Source: Solea solea
Lineage: Eukaryota; Chordata; Actinopteri; Pleuronectiformes; Soleidae
Length of the DNA stretch: 64,000 bases
Reading direction: 5' to 3'
Assembly: GCF_958295425.1 (NCBI RefSeq)
Contig: NC_081143.1
Coordinates: forward strand, 14,208,891 to 14,272,890
Positions 57,761 through 64,000 of the stretch are shown here, piece after piece. A model generated the notes under the pieces. The model saw only the letters and a list, made by a program, of their open reading frames with translations. It was not told the DNA's origin and searched no databases. Within the stretch, counting starts at the first letter, position 1; each line of letters opens with the position of its first letter. The position numbers and the translations under genes are program-made.

Positions 57761-57819
57761 CTGACAGGAGTTCAGTCACAGACTGGCGCTGCTCACGGTT
57801 CAGGGTTCAGTAGACTCAG
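57761..57819 (-). other. apbb2: Candidate APBB2 5' UTR exon
   Basis: Fifty-nine bases between the acceptor 'cagatctgcag' and the donor CTGTCAG|gtacaa. No ATG. It lies about 0.9 kb upstream of the first coding exon. Inferred from splice-site quality only. Confidence 0.4.
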
Positions 57820-58260
57820 CTGCAGATCTGAACACGGCTAAAGAAAAACGAAAAAATAAAAGAATGATCAGGGGAATAATGCCAAAAATCCAGAGTGGTG
57901 TTGGGTTGCCCCTGGAGACCACATTCATCCATGTGGGACCCAAATACAGCTGGTTTCTATGGTGACAACGAAATACTCGCCAAGGGAATTCCAAACACCA
58001 AAGAAATCACAATTATAGAACCAACACCACATTGGGCTGCAATGTTTAGCGCAAAATATCCATGATGTCCAACCCTCATGCACTCATGCCAGACACTAAA
58101 TGCAGTGTGTACAGAGAATGGGACGACACAGCAGGGTTTACTGACGGAGGGAAAAAGCTAAAAAAAAGCATACGATAACAGTAAGTCCTAGATTTTTAAA
58201 ATGTTGATGCAAAGAACAGTTTTGAAATGGAGAAAAAAGCACTTTACAGGTGCTACTTAC

Positions 58261-58354
58261 CAGAGAGCTAAGGATTGTGGGAAACTCCAAGATGCAGTGC
58301 ATCCATACTGAGACTCTCGTCCAATCGGGAGGGCTTTACTGAAGAAGCAGTGTC
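58261..58354 (-). other. apbb2: Candidate APBB2 5' UTR exon with short upstream ORF
   Basis: Ninety-four bases between the acceptor 'ctctctatctcag' and a consensus donor CTG|gtaagt. It contains a complete upstream ORF, MDALHLGVSHNP then stop (58268-58306). If transcribed, this could damp translation of APBB2 (inference). Confidence 0.45.
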
Positions 58355-60729
58355 CTGAGATAGAGAGACAAACATTAAAGTCGGATTAACGAGATGGAGA
58401 AAGAAGGAGGGAGAGAGGAAGAGGACAGCAGGACACCAGAGGGACAAATAATAAAGACACATCAATTATTCACAACCTTGATCAAACATTAATACAAAAG
58501 GTGGGTGTGTGAGTTTTCTGTGCGAGAGTGACTAAGAACATAAGGCTCATTTTGTATAAAGCTCATATTTTTTTTCCTTTGGTGCAGTCCTGCCAACCCT
58601 TCCCTGACTGGAACCATCATAAACTTAATGCCACAGGAGACTTGTAAATTCCCCCTACACTCCTTTCCAACAACCAATACACACTAACACATGCACGTTA
58701 CTGCATAATGCAGTCAAGACTTGTGGACAGTCCTCACTAACACACAGCTTCTATGAGAAGTGATGAGACCAACATAGTAAGCATAGCTAAAATGCACCAT
58801 AAAGTCGCACTAAAGCCTGGCCGAGTGGCTGGAAAAACACCTGGAAAGGTTATTTAGGAAATGAGGAAAAGCTCACATCCACCTGGTACATGGATCTTTT
58901 AGCTCAACTATCAGCTTACTGTAGCCTTTGTCAAGATTTTAAAATTATTCACCGTCCTTCATCTGAGCATGTAATACCCTTAAAATCAAACAATCCCCTG
59001 CAGCAAATATCAGGGGATACAATAAATACAAGATTATGTTCAAAAAGTGTGCTCAGGGTTGGCATTTCTGTATTTTTATCATCAGTGATGACATTGACCA
59101 GCAATCGACTGTGGGGTTTAATAATCTGAGAAATCATTAAATGACAATACAATAACTGTGTACACATTAGTACTTACAAAACCACACAGAACTAGGAGAC
59201 CGGAAAATATTGCTTAAGTTTATTAATGTTTTTTCATCAAAATCGGCAGGAGAAGGCACAGAGGAACAACCGATGACTGCACCAATTCCCTCTCTCGCTC
59301 CCCCCCTTCTCTCTCCCTCCCTCCAGTTCAGCCCATAATTTAGTTGTTGTCTTATAAATGCATTAAGCTCAACTAGAAAATGACCTATGTGTGTGTGTGT
59401 GTTCTTCCACTACCACTATACTGAGATATTTCTGTATTTAACCCCCCTGATAAAAATCAGATGCATCAAGAAGGATTTATAACTCTTGTATAATCAAATC
59501 TTTGCACTGTATCATAGTTGAGTTGTACTGTGATGCGGGTTTTCAAAATTAGGCTTTAAACTATTTAGAGATCTTCTATACTTAAGTTCACTTTACACAA
59601 AACACACAATTCTCTACTTGGTGCACATAATGACAACATTTGTAAATGAACATAGAATTGTTGCTGGCAATGATCTTCTCCCTCTGCTTTTCCTTTTAAA
59701 AATCCCATTTTGGGCTTTTCAACATCTTATTTTTTCAGTGTTAATCAATGGTTAACAGACGGATCAACAAACACATAATAACTGACATCTGTCTGATTTA
59801 AAGATTAGCTTGCACTCGTGTACCTGAACGCAAACAGCAGCTGTGTTTGCCAAACATGTTTTTCACATTATTCTGAACATTTATGGGAGCTGTTGTTTCC
59901 ACTGCTGTCAGAGGAAAATTGAAATAAGACCACTATAGCTTTAGAATTAGTCTAGCTCTACATTTAGTTATGTTTGCATCCTGGATAAGAAGGTAAATGA
60001 CTTTTAGCCAAGCTAGTCAATCTGTCACCGCATTTAATTCAGAAACTAAGCAAATCCGACAAATATTTGCACAGTTTTATATATCAAAAAAAAATTAGTA
60101 TAAACCCAGTGGTGACTTCCTTTGAAGGTCCAGGGACAAAGGCCAGAACATCACTCACATAGTCAAGTGGGAATATAAAATTCAAAGGATCAAAAGAACC
60201 AACAAAAAGAACAATGTTTTTCTTTCCAACTGCTGATTGAACAAATAACACAAAGTTAAGCAATCATCCAGGCTCTACTTACATTTTTAGAAAGGAATAT
60301 GTGACTGAGTTACAAACGGTTACTTCTACAAATACTTGATAACGTAACTTATGCTGATAAATCCATAAACAAACTGACAAACAGTTAAACTAGTTTAACT
60401 CAATGAACCCGTCCTGTACTGAGGCCGTGCTGTGTACGCTGACACAACAGAAGAACAACATCTGGTTTGTCTAAAAACCAAGGTGTTACACAGACAGTGG
60501 TTAAAAAAAAAACTACACCATCTGAAGTGTGACTATATAATTCTAACCTCAAACCAGCTGTACATTTTATAATGGTTTAAAAACTGTCAAAGACAAAGGG
60601 AGGAACTGTAATGTACACTAGTGATTCATAAAATAGCAATAAAAAAAATTTTGCTTTCTGGGATTAAAATTACATAGCATGCTCAGTTCAGTGAATCCTG
60701 CAGCAACAAGTCTTCATACCAGGGAACGT

Positions 60730-60930
60730 GTGTATGTGTGGTCCAGGTATTACTCATTACTCGTTGTAGGGACCTAAATCACTTTACACAGTCATATTAT
60801 GGAGAGTTACCTTGTGTTAGGGGGCAAAGGGCAAATCCCCAGAACATAAGGAGTTAGATTTAGGTTTTCTACATTTTACATTTTCTCATTTTACATTTTC
60901 TCCGAAATCATGGAAACACAACTGTGTGCA
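60730..60930 (+). repeat. CA-linked dispersed repeat, type A (diverged)
   Basis: Contains 'tccaggtattactcatta', 'gtagggacctaaatcac' and 'acacagtcatattatgg', a diverged copy of the type A repeat. Confidence 0.65.
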
Positions 60931-61854
60931 TGGGGCGCCTATTTTAAATGTATAAAATATTTTTTAAATGTCTAAAACAGGTTGCTGCTGACTTGGATTT
61001 ATAAGTTGGTATGGCCTCTGTAGAAGAGCCATTTTATGTGGCAAACTGAGAAAAATCTCAATAATGAGACAGTAAAATGAGGTTATGGATTTATACTTCT
61101 CTGTCGTAGATACATTTAAGGTGTATTGGGGTATTTCACAGTCATTATGTGGTAATAGATAAGTTTACAAGAATTTGGTACAGGGTGCTCAGTGCGTAGG
61201 TTCCGTTAGTGTTATACAACACTATAGAAATATGAAATATATGCAACTGCTCAGTATGGCGTGGGTTTATTTCATCCTCTGTATTACAGCATAATCCATT
61301 TAGATCACACCGTGAACTGAACCAAAGGAATGGCCGTTAAGTCTGGTTTATACGCCATCGCTTTTCATCTCCATATAACCACAGACCTCCAGCTGGCTCT
61401 CTCGGTTAGCTTCTTTATTTGTATCCTTATCTGTGCAACTTTTCCCTCATTTGTGGTTAAGTTGATATATTGTAGCTGACAAAGAAGAGATTTGGAATTT
61501 ACTTTTACTGAGAGGACAACAGCAGCACAAGTACCAGAGGTAGAAAGTTCAGCACTGATTGGACCAATCAAGAGAGAAATGGGAAGAACACGTTTTGGTC
61601 CAAAAGTTAAAGATGAAACGTCTCCATGAAGATGTGACAGTGTCCATGAAACAATAAAATGTAACATGAGAGGAAGGAACCGCTTTCCTGTCACTCACAA
61701 ATCACAAAATCAGGCTTTACACTCCTAGTACACCAATAATCCTCACTTTCACAAAGTAATTCTGTCAATCACAGTAAGTGTGACATCTCTCAGGAAAATA
61801 AAAGGTTCAATTAATGTCATAAACTGAGTGAGTATGATGGGTAATGCTTTTGTT

Positions 61855-62085
61855 TAAGGCTGCAACTAAGAATTATTTTCATAATTAATTAATCTGTCAA
61901 TTTTTTTCTCGATTAATCATAAAGTGTCAGAAAATGTTGAGCATCGTTTCCCAAACCTTGAAATGACGATATTCTAAATATGTCTTGTTCCGTCCACAAA
62001 CCAAAATGACCCCTTTTAATTATTTCTTTGTTATATGGAGCAAAGAAACCAGCGAATATTGAAATTTAAGAAGCTGGAAAAAATG
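61855..62085. repeat. Dispersed fish repeat
   Basis: Starts 'aaggctgcaactaagaatta' and continues 'gattaatcataaagtgtcag', 'gtcttgttccgtccac' and 'tttaagaagctgg'. It is a well-known type in fish genomes and is shared with 39507-39850. Confidence 0.6.
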
Positions 62086-62955
62086 AAAGCTCGTTTTAGT
62101 TCTTTAAAAAACAAAAAACATTGAAACCGATAAATCAAAACAGTAAACACAATAAATTTTGTAAGTGAATACAGCCCTACACAAAAAAAAAAAACATATT
62201 ATCAGAGGGTGCAAAGACTGAGTGACAGAAAATGAGATAAAACAAGAGAAAGAGAGACACAGAAAGAGAGCTCCGGTACTTAACAAGGTTCAAAACAGAC
62301 ATAGATGTTCATGATCGAGAAAGTCAAAAGCAGAAGTCTTCCGCAAACTACTCTGAAATTCTGATGTGTTAAATTAGTGACATGGTTGTTTTGTAAGCTC
62401 AGTGTGCCAGAGTGAAGCCAAAACAACAACAACAAAAAGTGTCACTGACCAAACGCTAACTACAGACTGCACCATACTAGCCATATCATTTCTTTCACCT
62501 ACAGACAGATGTCAAATGAGAAATGTATGTTTACACACTTGGGTGGAGCTACGGCTCAGCAGCTGTACATCAAATATGCACTTAAACTGTAACTTTCAAT
62601 TCCAACTTCATATCTGGATATAGTTTCACACTGAATGCAATCATATAGTGGCTGTTGTGGGTCAGGCCTCAGGACCCATGAAGGCCTCCCTGTGGTCTTC
62701 TGCTGCAGATGAGGGGGTGATTACAGGGCCCCTCACACACAGACACAAACACGGATCACAAGCATAGGCATGAATTGTAAAACATGGGTGAACCTTTCAC
62801 AGGAGTCCCTTGTAAACAGGTAAATGCACGGGCAAAAACTGAGGAAGACAGGCGGGCAGACCAATGATGACCAAGGCACACAGACACACACACACAGAAA
62901 AAACACACACTAGGAGGCCAAGTAATAAGATCTAGGATGTGTCAAAGCACGGCAG

Positions 62956-62968
62956 TGACCTCTGACCT
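62956..62968 (-). promoter_or_regulatory. DR1 nuclear-receptor motif
   Basis: On the - strand reads AGGTCAGAGGTCA, a perfect direct repeat of AGGTCA with one spacer base, the consensus for HNF4, COUP-TF and RXR heterodimers. Motif only. Confidence 0.35.
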
Positions 62969-64000
62969 ACTGCCCTGCTCTCCAAGTTTGTGGTGCTGCA
63001 TGTGTGATGGGTACATTGGAGGTCTGGCTGCAGAGAGAATGAAGGAAGCAGCTGCAAACAGTTCAATACTCTAGACCTTTTCCTTTTACGTGTTGTGTTG
63101 AGCCACTGGTGAAAACAGACTCTGGACTAAGCAAGCCAGAGACAGGCTGCTTTTAAATTAGTATGCCAAGTGGATGTCTGCCAACAGTTAACATAGGCTC
63201 CTTCCTGCTTGTCCCTCTCAACGTTTCTCGCCATTCCAGTTCCTCTGCTAATCCTCCTAGACTTTTACATCTTCCCTTTAAACGATTTCCTTGCCCATTT
63301 CCTTCCTTCTCGTCTCCTCTTCCTCTCCCGGCCTCCACTACATTCATCTTCTAGCTCCCACCCATCCTCTCCTTCTTTCCTTTTGTCTAGTACGTCACAT
63401 CTTCTTATTCTTATCTCATTAAAAGTGAAGGTCTGTAAACTCTCATAAACCACCCGTTTCTCTCTATAATCCTGATTTACAACCGCTCTACCCCTCCTCT
63501 TCTCGCCCTCTGCTTGTGAGAAAACCCATCTGTTACCAAAAAAAAACAGACAAAGGCAAAATTGACACAGTTGGAGGCCAAGCTATCTAAAATATAACAA
63601 AAAAATTCATGCCATTAAAGCAAAGGATGAAAAATAGAATAAAAGCAACAGGGTGTTTTTCTAACATTTGGATTAGGACGTGAACGTGTAAGCCAGCTGC
63701 ACAATACCAGGCAATCTTCCCAGATCTTTGTTGGCTTTATTTTCATTGGCTGCAGAGTAGGTTGGGCCCTTAACATTTAACTGCAAATTACTTCTACTAG
63801 AAGGCTGAGAGTTTAGCAACGCTGCAAAACAAAGACAAACTGTGTGCATTACCATGACTGTATGGCTCTTCCCATTCCAATTACTTCAATCTGTAAAGGA
63901 CAATGCACTTTTAAGAGACAAAAATGATGCAATTAAAGTTCAGGCCCAAACTAAATCAGAAAATATTTATCTACACTTGTTCTCTGTATACACATTTAAA

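Larger units (their letters stand above)
56874..64000 (-). other. apbb2: APBB2 5' region (non-coding exons and introns)
   Basis: No further coding exon is supported. The stretch holds two candidate 5' UTR exons, two dispersed repeats, a DR1 motif and ordinary AT-rich sequence. The promoter is not recognisable and may lie beyond the window. Confidence 0.55.

Noticed and set aside
1..64000. CRISPR arrays, bacterial operons, phage or plasmid functions
   Set aside because: The sequence is clearly vertebrate, with spliced genes; the tandem repeats present are microsatellites without unique spacers.

Overview
This window is vertebrate nuclear DNA, almost certainly from a percomorph-type teleost fish. 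Coding sequence is split into short exons with GT-AG introns. Dinucleotide microsatellites, mainly (CA/TG)n, are extremely dense, and there are several dispersed repeats of types common in ray-finned fish genomes. No ORF longer than about 400 codons exists, and I see no bacterial, phage, plasmid or CRISPR features.

Two protein-coding genes can be reconstructed exon by exon, and they converge tail to tail. On the + strand, 17857-28738 holds NSUN7, a divergent member of the NOL1/NOP2/SUN RNA cytosine-5 methyltransferase family (12 coding exons, about 809 residues). On the - strand, 56873 down to 33602 holds APBB2 (Fe65-like 1), an adaptor with one WW domain and two PTB domains (15 coding exons, about 894 residues). 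The same convergent NSUN7-APBB2 pair is found in human 4p14-p13, which supports both calls. In both genes every exon junction I propose keeps the reading frame and phase.

Layout: 1-17856 has no exon I can defend and is filled with microsatellites, dispersed repeats, one short inverted-repeat transposon (14435-14607) and a few motif-level regulatory candidates. By synteny it should be the NSUN7 upstream region, facing RBM47, but no RBM47 coding sequence is visible. 17857-28738 is NSUN7. 28739-33601 is the shared intergenic and 3' UTR block. 33602-56873 is the APBB2 coding region. 56874-64000 is APBB2 5' territory with two candidate non-coding exons.

Notable points: NSUN7 has Arg where the family has its catalytic motif VI cysteine. 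APBB2 carries three consecutive frame-neutral exons between WW and PTB1, one of them followed by a GC-AG intron. A family of CA-linked repeats with telomere-like GGTTAGGG cores recurs about ten times. There is a perfect 20-bp inverted repeat with a CRE palindrome at its centre. I found no convincing evidence of a wholly new biological system.
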